This document shows, piece by piece, positions 1-7,357 of a stretch of 64,000 nucleotides of DNA. The stretch is taken from assembly GCF_015751895.1 (NCBI RefSeq), contig NZ_JADOTZ010000001.1:1984001-2048000 (forward strand). The letters are read 5' to 3'. A program made the position numbers and the translations under genes. Positions within the stretch are counted from its first letter, which is position 1. Every line of letters starts with the position of its first letter. Under the pieces are notes generated by a model, which saw nothing but the letters and a program-made list of their open reading frames with translations, ran no database searches and had not been told where the DNA came from. This DNA is from Zhihengliuella flava. GTDB lineage: Bacteria > Actinomycetota > Actinomycetes > Actinomycetales > Micrococcaceae.

Positions 1-915
1 GAAACCGGAAATGGCGCCGCACGCAATGGTGACGAAGAGCAGCGGAATGATGGACGGCGTTCCGTCCGGCACGTTGTGGTTGATGGCCGGCGCCACCATG
101 GTAGGGCCGGAGATGATGATGGCCGTGTACAGGATGCCGAGGGCAATGAACAGCTGCAGGCCGTTGATGTAGTCGCGCGGCTGCAGGAGCATCCATACCG
201 GCAGCAGGGACGCGATGCCCGCGTAGATGAACAGCACTACGATCCAGAAGGCGCCGGCGCTCAGGCCCATGATGGTGTCCGGCAGGACGATCGGGTAGGC
301 ATCGCCCAGCAGCATCAGCGCGTACAGGGCGACGACGCCGACAATCGAGACGATCGGCAGGGACCACTTGAGCTTGTAGATCGCCTGGCCAATCAGCAGC
401 GCCACGATCACGGCGCCCCACGCGGGGATGACGGCGGTCGGCGTGGAGACCAGCAGGCCGGAGATCACGACGGCGAAGGCCGCGTTGACCATCAGCAGCA
501 CCAAGAAGATGACCACCAAGAAGAGGTTCCGGCCGTGGCCACCGATGTAACGGCCGGCGAGCGTGCCAATGGACTGGCCCTTGTGCCGGTTGGACGCCCA
601 CAGCGCGCCGAGGTCGTGCATGCCAGCGAAGAAAATAGTGCCGAGGGTGACCCACAGCAGGGCGGGCAACCAGCCCCAGATGACGGCGATCGCCGGGCCG
701 ACGATGGGCGCCGCGCCCGCCACGGACGTGAAGTGGTGGCCCCACAGCACGTACTTGTTGGTGGGGACGTAGTCGACGCCGTCCGCCAGCTCGTGGGCCG
801 GGGTCTTGTATCCGGCGTCGAGACTGTAGACCTTCTTGGCGAGGAATTTGGAGTAGAGCAGATAGCCCGCGATGATCATCGCGATGCCTATCAGCGCTAG
901 AACAACGGAGTTCAC
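1..915 (-). CDS. cstA: Carbon starvation protein CstA, N-terminal part (3' end outside window)
   Basis: The minus strand from a GTG at 915 reads 305 codons without a stop to the window edge. GAGAAGG lies six bases before the GTG and serves as ribosome binding site. The protein opens with a hydrophobic helix and then carries the CstA hallmark GHHFTSVAGAAPIVGPAIA, followed by WLPALLWVTLGTIFFAGMHD. CstA proteins are multi-pass membrane transporters, about 700 residues in E. coli, linked to pyruvate or peptide uptake during carbon limitation; roughly the first 40 percent is present here. The glyoxylate genes and lutABC further along fit a lifestyle of scavenging small acids, but no direct link is visible. 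Confidence 0.93.
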   Translation of the reverse strand, partial: MNSVVLALIGIAMIIAGYLLYSKFLAKKVYSLDAGYKTPAHELADGVDYVPTNKYVLWGHHFTSVAGAAPIVGPAIAVIWGWLPALLWVTLGTIFFAGMHDLGALWASNRHKGQSIGTLAGRYIGGHGRNLFLVVIFLVLLMVNAAFAVVISGLLVSTPTAVIPAWGAVIVALLIGQAIYKLKWSLPIVSIVGVVALYALMLLGDAYPIVLPDTIMGLSAGAFWIVVLFIYAGIASLLPVWMLLQPRDYINGLQLFIALGILYTAIIISGPTMVAPAINHNVPDGTPSIIPLLFVTIACGAISGF

Positions 916-1016
916 GGCAGACCTTCTCTCAAAGCGTGGTGCGTGGCGGTGGCTGGCGGCGGCGAGTGATGGGCCGCGCCGGTCAGGCCGTCAGCGAGTG
1001 TGATGGTGCTCGCCAC

Positions 1017-1022
1017 ATTCTA
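1017..1022 (-). promoter_or_regulatory. Candidate -10 element of cstA
   Basis: TAGAAT on the minus strand lies about 100 bases upstream of the cstA start. TGTGAC sits 17 bases further upstream as a weak -35. Nothing else in the 235-base gap between cstA and the next gene looks like structure. Confidence 0.3.
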
Positions 1023-1150
1023 GGCTAGACGTGCCCCCGGTCACAGGGCTGGGTGAGGTGTCTGCGCTGGCCGGTCGAAGTGGTCGGTGAGCGGTGGGGC
1101 GCAGGAGTGATGGTGTGGCGTCTTCGTGACGATCCGGCTGACTCGGCGGG

Positions 1151-2023
1151 TCACTCGTTGGGCAGGGGCAGGGCTTCCGCCACCGCGAGGAGGCGTGCGC
1201 GCAGCACGTCGGACCGCTCCGCGAAGTTCTTCTGCTGCCGCACGTAGCTGGCCTTGCCCTCCGGCGTCTCGATCCTGATGGGCTCATACCCCCACTCGGC
1301 CAGATCATAGGGGGAGGCCTGCATGTCCATGGTCCGGATCTCCCAGGCGAGCTCGAAGCAGTCCATGACGAGTTCGCTCGGTACCGCCGGCGTGAGCTTG
1401 TATGCCCACTTGTAGAGGTCCATGTTGGCGTGGAGGCAGCCGGGTTGCTCCAGGTGCCGCTGGGTCTCGCGGCTCGGCTGCAGTTCATTTAGCGGCACCG
1501 CCTCCGGCGTATAGAACCGGAACGCGTCAAAGTGCGTGCACCGGATGCGGTGCTCCTCAACCACCCGATCCGTGCCGGATGCACCGAGCCGCAGCGGCAG
1601 GTACTCGTGCCGGATCCCGTTGGATTCCGATTTATACGCCATCGCCCATTCGTGCAGTCCGAAGCACGCGAACTGGCCCGGACGGCTCGCCGTACCCGCC
1701 AGAATCATGCGGGCAAACCGGACGGCCTCAGCCCGAGCGGCGCTGAACGCATCCACATCAAGACCCACACCGCCGTCGTGCTCCGTGTAGAACTTCCAGC
1801 CGCGGCGTTCCGCCGCCGCTTGACCCTCCAGTACGACGCCGGCGCCCGGGTGCCAGCGCTGCAGCTGGCCGGGCTTCTGGGTGTAGTAGGTGAAGAGGAA
1901 GTCCTCGACGGGATGCTTGCGCTGCGTCCGGCGACGCTCCAAGAACGGCGCGGCAAAGCGCTCTACGCGCGCACGGTGAGCGGCGGCGCGCGGCAGCCAC
2001 GCGGATTCGGGGAGGGAGAGCAT
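1151..2023 (-). CDS. Putative 3-methyladenine DNA glycosylase-like protein (actinobacterial family)
   Basis: The 290-residue protein opens LSLPESAWLPRAAAHRARVE and contains HPVEDFLFTYYTQKPGQLQR followed by WHPGAGVVLEG, a pattern I recall from actinobacterial proteins that automatic pipelines name 3-methyladenine DNA glycosylase. No helix-hairpin-helix motif or catalytic aspartate can be identified with confidence, so the activity remains an annotation tradition rather than something the sequence shows. There is no signal peptide or membrane segment. A -10-like TAAAAT ends eight bases before the ATG with no clear ribosome binding site, which suggests a leaderless transcript. It is a single gene. 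Confidence 0.6.
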   Translation of the reverse strand: MLSLPESAWLPRAAAHRARVERFAAPFLERRRTQRKHPVEDFLFTYYTQKPGQLQRWHPGAGVVLEGQAAAERRGWKFYTEHDGGVGLDVDAFSAARAEAVRFARMILAGTASRPGQFACFGLHEWAMAYKSESNGIRHEYLPLRLGASGTDRVVEEHRIRCTHFDAFRFYTPEAVPLNELQPSRETQRHLEQPGCLHANMDLYKWAYKLTPAVPSELVMDCFELAWEIRTMDMQASPYDLAEWGYEPIRIETPEGKASYVRQQKNFAERSDVLRARLLAVAEALPLPNE

Positions 2024-2058
2024 CGCCTCTATTTTAGGGCAGTGCGCTCGCGTTCACA

Positions 2059-2132
2059 TGGCCCCGTTCTTGGTGCCGCAAAGGTCCGCCTGCCCTGAAT
2101 TTCCGCAAGCGGGCCAGCGAAGAACGGGGCCA
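2059..2132. repeat. 74-nt palindromic element, copy 1
   Basis: A perfect 13-base terminal inverted repeat (TGGCCCCGTTCTT at 2059-2071, its complement at 2120-2132) closes a 74-nt unit. Two other units of exactly 74 nt with the same ends occur at 48112-48185 and 49173-49246. Read on the minus strand, copy 1 shares its first 18 bases with the 48112 copy and the internal GCGGAAATTC with the 49173 copy. It fills part of the 207-base gap between the glycosylase-like gene and aspartate kinase. Confidence 0.75.
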
Positions 2133-2230
2133 AATGGACGGGATCAGCCCCAGCGGCCCCAGCGGCGGCAGGGATGAGCAGCTTGGCCTGGGGGATGAGT
2201 CCCACCGGCCCGGGCCACGCGAGGGAGTGG

Positions 2231-3517
2231 CTAGCGGCCCGTCCCGCCGTAGACGGTGGCCTCGACGTCGGTGTCCAGCCCGAACACCGCGTGGACGGCC
2301 CGCACCGCGTCGTCCAGCTTGTCCGCGTGCGTCACCACGGAGATGCGGATCTCCGAGGTGGAGATCATGTCTACGTTGACGCCGGCCTCGTGCAGGGCCT
2401 GGAAGAACTTGTAGGAGACGCCCGGGTTGGATCGCATGCCTGCGCCGATCAGGGACAACTTGCCCACCTGGTCGTCGTACTCAATGGCCTCGAAGCCCAC
2501 GCGGCTCTGGGCATCACGCAGCGCGTCCAGCGCCTCCTTGCCCTCCACGATAGGCAGGGTGAAGGAGATGTCCGTTTTGTCCTTGCCCGCGGTGGAGACG
2601 TTCTGAACAATCATGTCGATGTTGGAGTGCGCACCCGCGATCACGCCGAAAATCTCGGCGGCCTTGCCGGGCACGTCGGGGACGCCGACGACGGTGACCT
2701 TGGCCTCGGAGCGGTCATGTGCAACGCCGGAGATGATGGGCTGTTCCAAGGGTTCTCCCTCTTGAATCTTGATCTTGTCGTCTTCGCTGGGCAGCACCCA
2801 CGTGCCCTCGTGCTCGCTGAAGGAGGACCGCACGTGCAGCGGCACCCCGAAGCGCCGCGCGTATTCCACGCAGCGCAGGTGCAGGATCTTGGCGCCGGAG
2901 GCCGCGAGCTCCAGCATTTCCTCGCTGGAGATCGTGTCAATCTTCTGGGCCGCGGAAACGATGCGCGGGTCCGCCGTATACACGCCGTCGACGTCCGTGT
3001 AGATCTCACACACGTCCGCGTTCAGTGCCGCCGCCAGCGCCACCGCCGTGGTGTCCGAACCGCCGCGGCCCATGGTGGTGACGTCATTGCTGTCCGGGCT
3101 CATGCCTTGGAACCCGGCCACGATCGCCACGTATCCGCGATCCACCGCCTGGCGCACGCGCTGCGGGGAGACGTCGATGATGCGGGCCTTGCCGTGCACG
3201 GCGTCGGTCATCATGCCGGCCTGGCTGCCCGTGAAGGACACGGCCTTTTCCCCGGCGCCGTCGATGGTCATGGCCAGCAGGGCCATGGACATGCGCTCGC
3301 CGGCGGAGAGGAGCATGTCCATCTCGCGGGCGGGCGGGTCGTCCGTCAGCTGCCCGGCCAAGTCCAGCAGCTCATCCGTGGTGTCACCCATGGCAGAAAC
3401 CACCACGACGACGTCGTTCCCCGCCGCCTTGGTGTCCATAATTCGGCGGGCGACGCGTTTGATGCCCTCGGCATCCGACACCGACGATCCGCCGAACTTC
3501 TGCACAATCAGGCTCAT
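2231..3517 (-). CDS. lysC: Aspartate kinase
   Basis: Phosphorylates L-aspartate with ATP, the first step toward lysine, threonine, methionine and diaminopimelate. The 428-residue protein starts [20 protein letters not shown], containing the KFGGSS nucleotide/aspartate motif, followed by [20 protein letters not shown] and [16 protein letters not shown]. The C-terminal third carries two ACT repeats (near [20 protein letters not shown] and [19 protein letters not shown]), the site of lysine/threonine feedback in this family. Actinobacterial lysC genes often express a separate beta subunit from an internal start; I did not fix one. asd, which usually follows, does not: an unrelated gene lies downstream. 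Confidence 0.97.
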   Translation of the reverse strand: MSLIVQKFGGSSVSDAEGIKRVARRIMDTKAAGNDVVVVVSAMGDTTDELLDLAGQLTDDPPAREMDMLLSAGERMSMALLAMTIDGAGEKAVSFTGSQAGMMTDAVHGKARIIDVSPQRVRQAVDRGYVAIVAGFQGMSPDSNDVTTMGRGGSDTTAVALAAALNADVCEIYTDVDGVYTADPRIVSAAQKIDTISSEEMLELAASGAKILHLRCVEYARRFGVPLHVRSSFSEHEGTWVLPSEDDKIKIQEGEPLEQPIISGVAHDRSEAKVTVVGVPDVPGKAAEIFGVIAGAHSNIDMIVQNVSTAGKDKTDISFTLPIVEGKEALDALRDAQSRVGFEAIEYDDQVGKLSLIGAGMRSNPGVSYKFFQALHEAGVNVDMISTSEIRISVVTHADKLDDAVRAVHAVFGLDTDVEATVYGGTGR

Positions 3518-3629
3518 GCCGTAGCACTCTCCCAGGGGTTGGTCTGTTTGGGGCGCCGATCAGCGGCGCGGCGTCACGGAGGACACTGCCGAACAGTGTA
3601 GCCATCGGGTGAGTTGGCACCGCGATTTC

Positions 3630-3647
3630 GTGACCGTCAGAGGTCAC
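3630..3647. promoter_or_regulatory. Small palindrome between lysC and the ABC genes
   Basis: GTGACC, six bases, GGTCAC form a perfect inverted repeat in the 248-base divergent gap between lysC and the ABC transporter. It has the size of a dimeric repressor site. No regulator gene lies beside it, so the assignment is tentative. Confidence 0.25.
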
Positions 3648-3765
3648 ATTCTGCGCGGCCGATTTCATCCCACGGGAGGTACTGCCCGCGCCCGGTTGAT
3701 TCCTACAGTAGAGGTCAGGAAGGGGCAGCGGACGTGCTGCCACGGTTCACCTGAGGAGGTCCGCT

Positions 3766-4812
3766 GTGCCAAACACCACAGCGCCGGGTCTGTCCGGCGA
3801 GGGCACGCCACCACCGGGGCCGCAGCGCTCCGGGCACGACGCCGGCGTGGTCGCCGAGGGATTGTCCCGCACCTTTGGCGCGGTGCAGGCGGTGCGCCAC
3901 ATCGACTTCGTGGCGCGCCCGGGCGAGGTGACGGCCCTCATCGGGCCCAACGGCTCCGGCAAGACGACGCTGCTGCTCATGCTCGCGTCCCTGTTGCGGC
4001 CGGACACCGGTTCGGTGCGGATCGGCAGCGTGGACGTCGCGGCGGATCCGCGCGCGGCGCGGGAGCTGATCGGCTGGATGCCGGACACCCTGGGCGTGTG
4101 GGAGACGTTGACTTCCCGCGAGATCCTCACCTCCATGGGCCGCCTCTACGGGATGGAGAAGGCCTCGGCGGCGGCGCGCGCCGACGAGCTGCTGGAGTTG
4201 GTCAAGCTCACGGAACTCTCCGGCCAGCCCTCCCGCGTCCTGTCTCGCGGCCAGCAGCAGCGGCTGTCCTTGGCCCGCGCCCTGATGAATGATCCGCAGG
4301 TGCTGCTCCTCGACGAGCCGGCGTCCGGGTTGGACCCGGGAGCGCGGATTGACCTGCGCAACCTGCTGCGGCGCTTCGCCGCGGAGGGGCGCACCGTCGT
4401 GGTGAGCTCCCACGTCCTTTCCGAGCTGGATGAGATTGCCGACGCCGCCGTGTTCGTGGCGGCGGGCTCCAGCGTGCGGACGCAGACGCTCGCCGAGGCG
4501 GACACGCAGACCCGCCGCTACAGCGTGCGCGGGCTGGACCATACGGCCCTCCTGGAGGCGCTGAATCAGCAGGGCATCGCCTACACGGTGCCGGCGGCCC
4601 AACGCCGCACCGAGGCGCTGATCGACGTCGCGTCCGAGGCGGAGGCGGCCACGGTGCTGCGCGCCCTCGTCGAGGCCGGCGTCGCGGTCGCGGCGTTCGC
4701 CCCCACGGTGGGCGCGCTGGAGGAGACGTACATGAGCTCGGTGTACGCGCAAGAGTCCGGAGGAATCGGCACCGCCAGCGCGGACGCCAAGGATGGGAGG
4801 GATCAGGCATGA
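3766..4812 (+). CDS. ABC transporter ATP-binding protein
   Basis: ATPase of a two-component ABC system, probably an exporter. The 348-residue protein has Walker A GPNGSGKTT (residues 60-68), an ABC signature in the variant form LSRGQQQR (about 159-166) and Walker B VLLLDEPASGLDP (about 176-188), then the H-loop in VVVSSHVLSELDE. The first 30 residues are a Pro/Gly-rich extension and about 120 residues follow the ATPase core, as in CcmA/drug-exporter-type subunits. The GTG at 3766 is chosen because GAGGAGG precedes it. The stop overlaps the permease start by four bases (ATGA), so the two are translationally coupled. The substrate is unknown. Confidence 0.9.
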   Translation: MPNTTAPGLSGEGTPPPGPQRSGHDAGVVAEGLSRTFGAVQAVRHIDFVARPGEVTALIGPNGSGKTTLLLMLASLLRPDTGSVRIGSVDVAADPRAARELIGWMPDTLGVWETLTSREILTSMGRLYGMEKASAAARADELLELVKLTELSGQPSRVLSRGQQQRLSLARALMNDPQVLLLDEPASGLDPGARIDLRNLLRRFAAEGRTVVVSSHVLSELDEIADAAVFVAAGSSVRTQTLAEADTQTRRYSVRGLDHTALLEALNQQGIAYTVPAAQRRTEALIDVASEAEAATVLRALVEAGVAVAAFAPTVGALEETYMSSVYAQESGGIGTASADAKDGRDQA

Positions 4813-5993
4813 ACCTCGGATACGTCGCGGGCGTGCGCGCCGTCGTGGACCTCGAGCTGAAGCAGCGCCTGCGCTCCAAGAGCTGGTACGTCATGTTGAT
4901 CGTGTGGTTCGCCGTGATTGGGGTCGTCACCGCGCTGGCCGCCTACACGTCCTCGGCCAGCTGGAACGGCGGCCTCGCGGACGAGGGCACCGGGCAATTG
5001 ATGTTCGAGCTGGTGGTGGGGTTCGTCCTGCTCTTCGGCTTGCTAGTCACCCCCGCTCTGAGCGCCAACTCCATCACGGGCGACCGCGCCGGCGGCACGC
5101 TAGCCATCCTGCAGAACACCCTGCTCAGCCCGGGGCAGATCCTCTGGGGCAAGTGGCTGGCCGCTTGGATCGCGGCGCTCGCCTTCCTGCTGGTCACGCT
5201 GCCGATGATCGCGTGGGCCATGTCCTACGGCGACGTTTACCTGCCGGCGGTCCCGGTGATCCTGCTCATGTGCGCGGTGGAGCTCGGCGTGGCCTGCGCC
5301 ATCGGGGTGGGCATCTCGGCCCGCTCCTCCCGCCCCCTGTTCGCCGTCGTGACCTCCTACCTGATGGTGGCGCTGCTGACGGTGGGCACGCTGATCGCCT
5401 TTGGGCTCAGCCTGCGATTCACCCAGGAGGAGATCGTGGATTACGAGGTCGTTAACCCCAAGGATCCGTGGTCCCAGGTGGAGTACGACTCGGAGACGGG
5501 ACGCATGCTGGGCGAAGACGGCGAGCCCCTGAGCATGGCTGAGGAGGAGGAAGCGTACCGCGAGCTGGACGAGCAGTCCCGCGGCTTCGTCTACAACCCG
5601 GCGGACGAGGTCTGCACGGAGCGCGCGTATACGCGGACCATCCTGCACACGGAGCGGACCGCGTGGCTGCTGGCCGCGAACCCGTTCGTCGTCACCGCGG
5701 ACGCGGTCCCGCTGGACCCCGCGGACCGGGAGGGCATGGCGAGCCCGGACGGTCCTATCGGACTCATTCAGCTCGCCGTCCGGTCCGCCCAGGCTGGCGC
5801 GGAGGGCCCGGATTGCGTGGACGGCGAGCGTCAGGTCGATGCCTACGAGTCCGCCGCGGCCGGCGACTTGCCGCCGATGTGGCCCCTCGGGCTGGGGGTC
5901 CAGCTGGTGATCGCGGCTGCGCTGATCATCAGCGGACGACGCCGGTTGGTCACCCCGGCCGGGCGCCTCGCCACCGGCACCCGCGTGGCTTAA
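4809..5993 (+). CDS. ABC transporter permease
   Basis: Membrane partner of the preceding ATPase, 394 residues. The N-terminus (LELKQRLRSKSWYVMLIVWF) leads into a first helix, then a large external segment, several helices between about residues 60 and 205 (VVGFVLLFGLLVTPALSANS, then AFLLVTLPMIAWAMSYGDVY), a long acidic extracytoplasmic loop (about 210-350) and a last helix near the C-terminus. This matches ABC-2-type permeases whose loop lies between the last two helices. GDRAGGTLAILQNTLLSPGQ is typical of this family. A GC-rich hairpin at 5999-6027 follows the stop. Confidence 0.88.
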   Translation: MNLGYVAGVRAVVDLELKQRLRSKSWYVMLIVWFAVIGVVTALAAYTSSASWNGGLADEGTGQLMFELVVGFVLLFGLLVTPALSANSITGDRAGGTLAILQNTLLSPGQILWGKWLAAWIAALAFLLVTLPMIAWAMSYGDVYLPAVPVILLMCAVELGVACAIGVGISARSSRPLFAVVTSYLMVALLTVGTLIAFGLSLRFTQEEIVDYEVVNPKDPWSQVEYDSETGRMLGEDGEPLSMAEEEEAYRELDEQSRGFVYNPADEVCTERAYTRTILHTERTAWLLAANPFVVTADAVPLDPADREGMASPDGPIGLIQLAVRSAQAGAEGPDCVDGERQVDAYESAAAGDLPPMWPLGLGVQLVIAAALIISGRRRLVTPAGRLATGTRVA

Positions 5994-5998
5994 GCCCT

Positions 5999-6027
5999 GC
6001 GCGCCGCGGGCAGTGCTCGCGGCGCGC
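5999..6027 (+). terminator. GC-rich hairpin after the ABC permease
   Basis: GCGCGCCGCG and CGCGGCGCGC pair over ten bases around a nine-base loop, beginning six bases after the permease stop. There is no U tract, as is common for terminators in high-GC actinobacteria. Confidence 0.5.
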
Positions 6028-6072
6028 TGTGGGTCCCTTCCCCGGATCCGACTCGGGCGCTAGTCTCAGCTC

Positions 6073-6681
6073 ATGATGACCGAAGCCGAGATCCTCCAGC
6101 GGTACCTGCAGGACCAGCGCGAGGCGCTGCTATGGAAGCTCGACGGCGTGAGCGAGTTTGAGGCACGCCGCCCCCTGACCGCCACCGGCACGAACCTGCT
6201 CGGCTTGGTCAAGCACGTGGCCACCATGGAGATCGGCTATTTCGGCGAGGTGTGCGGGCGGCCGAACGCGGCCCCAACGCCCTGGATCGAGCCGTCGGCC
6301 GCGCCGAATGCGGACCTCTTTGCCACGGCGGAGCAGAGCCGCGAGTGGGTCGAGGACCTGTACCGGACCGCATGGGCAGCCACAGATCAGACCATCGCCG
6401 AGCTGGGGCTGGACGGCGCGGCGCTCGTCCCCTGGTGGGGAGAGAAGATCCGACACACCACCGTGCGCCGCTTGGTGGTGCACCTAATCGCGGAGACGGC
6501 CCGGCATGCGGGGCACGCGGACATCCTGCGTGAAGAGATCGACGGCGCCGCGGGGCTCTATCCGGGGGTCGAAAACCTGCCGGAGGAGAGCCCGGCCTGG
6601 TGGGCCGATTATCGCGCCACCGTGCAATCCGTGGCGGACCAGTTTGTTCCGGAGGGGCCGGCCGGCGGCGGAGAACGGTAG
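6073..6681 (+). CDS. DinB-fold (DUF664-type) protein
   Basis: A 202-residue four-helix-bundle protein of the DinB/YfiT type. Metal-ligand positions are visible: His in LVKHVATME (about residue 37) and the pair in VVHLIAETARHAGHADI (about 136-147), where HAGHADILRE is typical of DUF664. Actinobacterial relatives include mycothiol-dependent transferases, but nothing here fixes the substrate. The start is probably leaderless: TAGTCT (6061-6066) ends six bases before the ATG and there is no Shine-Dalgarno. A second ATG follows immediately and cannot be excluded as start. It is a single gene facing recR across 24 bases. Confidence 0.85.
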   Translation: MMTEAEILQRYLQDQREALLWKLDGVSEFEARRPLTATGTNLLGLVKHVATMEIGYFGEVCGRPNAAPTPWIEPSAAPNADLFATAEQSREWVEDLYRTAWAATDQTIAELGLDGAALVPWWGEKIRHTTVRRLVVHLIAETARHAGHADILREEIDGAAGLYPGVENLPEESPAWWADYRATVQSVADQFVPEGPAGGGER

Positions 6682-6705
6682 CCGGTGGCGGCTAGCCCGT
6701 GACCG

Positions 6706-7305
6706 CTAACCGGTGACGCTGCGGCGGCCCTCGAAGGCGCGGCCGAGCGTGACCTCGTCCGCGTACTCCAAGTCGCCGCCAACGGGCAGTCCGGAGGCTA
6801 GGCGCGTGATCTTGATGCCCAAGCTGCCGAGCATGCGGGCCAGGTAGGTCGACGTGGCCTCGCCCTCAAGGTTGGGGTCCGTAGCGATGATGACCTCCTC
6901 GATGGTGTCATCCTGCAGGCGGGTCAAGAGCTCGCGAATGTGCAGCTGATCGGGGCCGACGCCCGCGATCGGGTTAATCGAGCCGCCGAGGACGTGGTAG
7001 CGGCCTCGAAAAGTGCGCGTACGCTCCACGGCCATGACGTCCTTGGACTCTTCCACGACGCACAGGAGCAACTGGTCCCGCTTCGCGTCCCGGCAAATGT
7101 TGCACAGGTCCTGCTCGGAGACGTTGAAGCAGACCTCGCAGAACTTCACCTTGTCCTTGACCACGCGGATCGCATCGGCGAGCCGGTTGATGTCCTCCCG
7201 GTCGGCCTCGAGCACGTAGAACGCAATCCGCTGAGCGGACTTCGGGCCGATGCCCGGGAGGCGACCAAACTCGTCGATCAAGTCTTGAACTGCGCCTTCG
7301 TACAC
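6706..7305 (-). CDS. recR: Recombination mediator RecR
   Basis: Works with RecO/RecF to load RecA at gaps. The 199-residue protein has the usual length and order: an N-terminal HhH ([17 protein letters not shown]), a four-cysteine zinc finger (C56, C59, C68, C71 in FCEVCF and LCNICRD), and a Toprim domain beginning [17 protein letters not shown]. The start is a GTG with GAGG just upstream. It follows dnaX by 52 bases on the same strand. ybaB, which sits between dnaX and recR in many bacteria, is absent; a small GCCGCC/GGCGGC hairpin (7333-7349) lies there instead. Confidence 0.97.
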   Translation of the reverse strand: MYEGAVQDLIDEFGRLPGIGPKSAQRIAFYVLEADREDINRLADAIRVVKDKVKFCEVCFNVSEQDLCNICRDAKRDQLLLCVVEESKDVMAVERTRTFRGRYHVLGGSINPIAGVGPDQLHIRELLTRLQDDTIEEVIIATDPNLEGEATSTYLARMLGSLGIKITRLASGLPVGGDLEYADEVTLGRAFEGRRSVTG

Positions 7306-7357
7306 GTAACCTCACGTTCGCTGCTCGGCGGGGCCGCCGCTGAGGCGGCGTCCAACA

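Noticed and set aside
76-900. Open frame on the plus strand over cstA
   Set aside because: Antisense to the CstA reading frame, which has clear family motifs; the translation is repetitive and charged.
1000-1020. CRP-like site upstream of cstA
   Set aside because: TGTG and CACA halves are present but are spaced by 11 bases, not the 8 required by the CRP/GlxR consensus.
2174-3601. Long open frame on the plus strand opposite aspartate kinase
   Set aside because: It is antisense to a clear lysC, with low-complexity His/Val/Gly-rich translation and no recognisable domain; a by-product of high GC.
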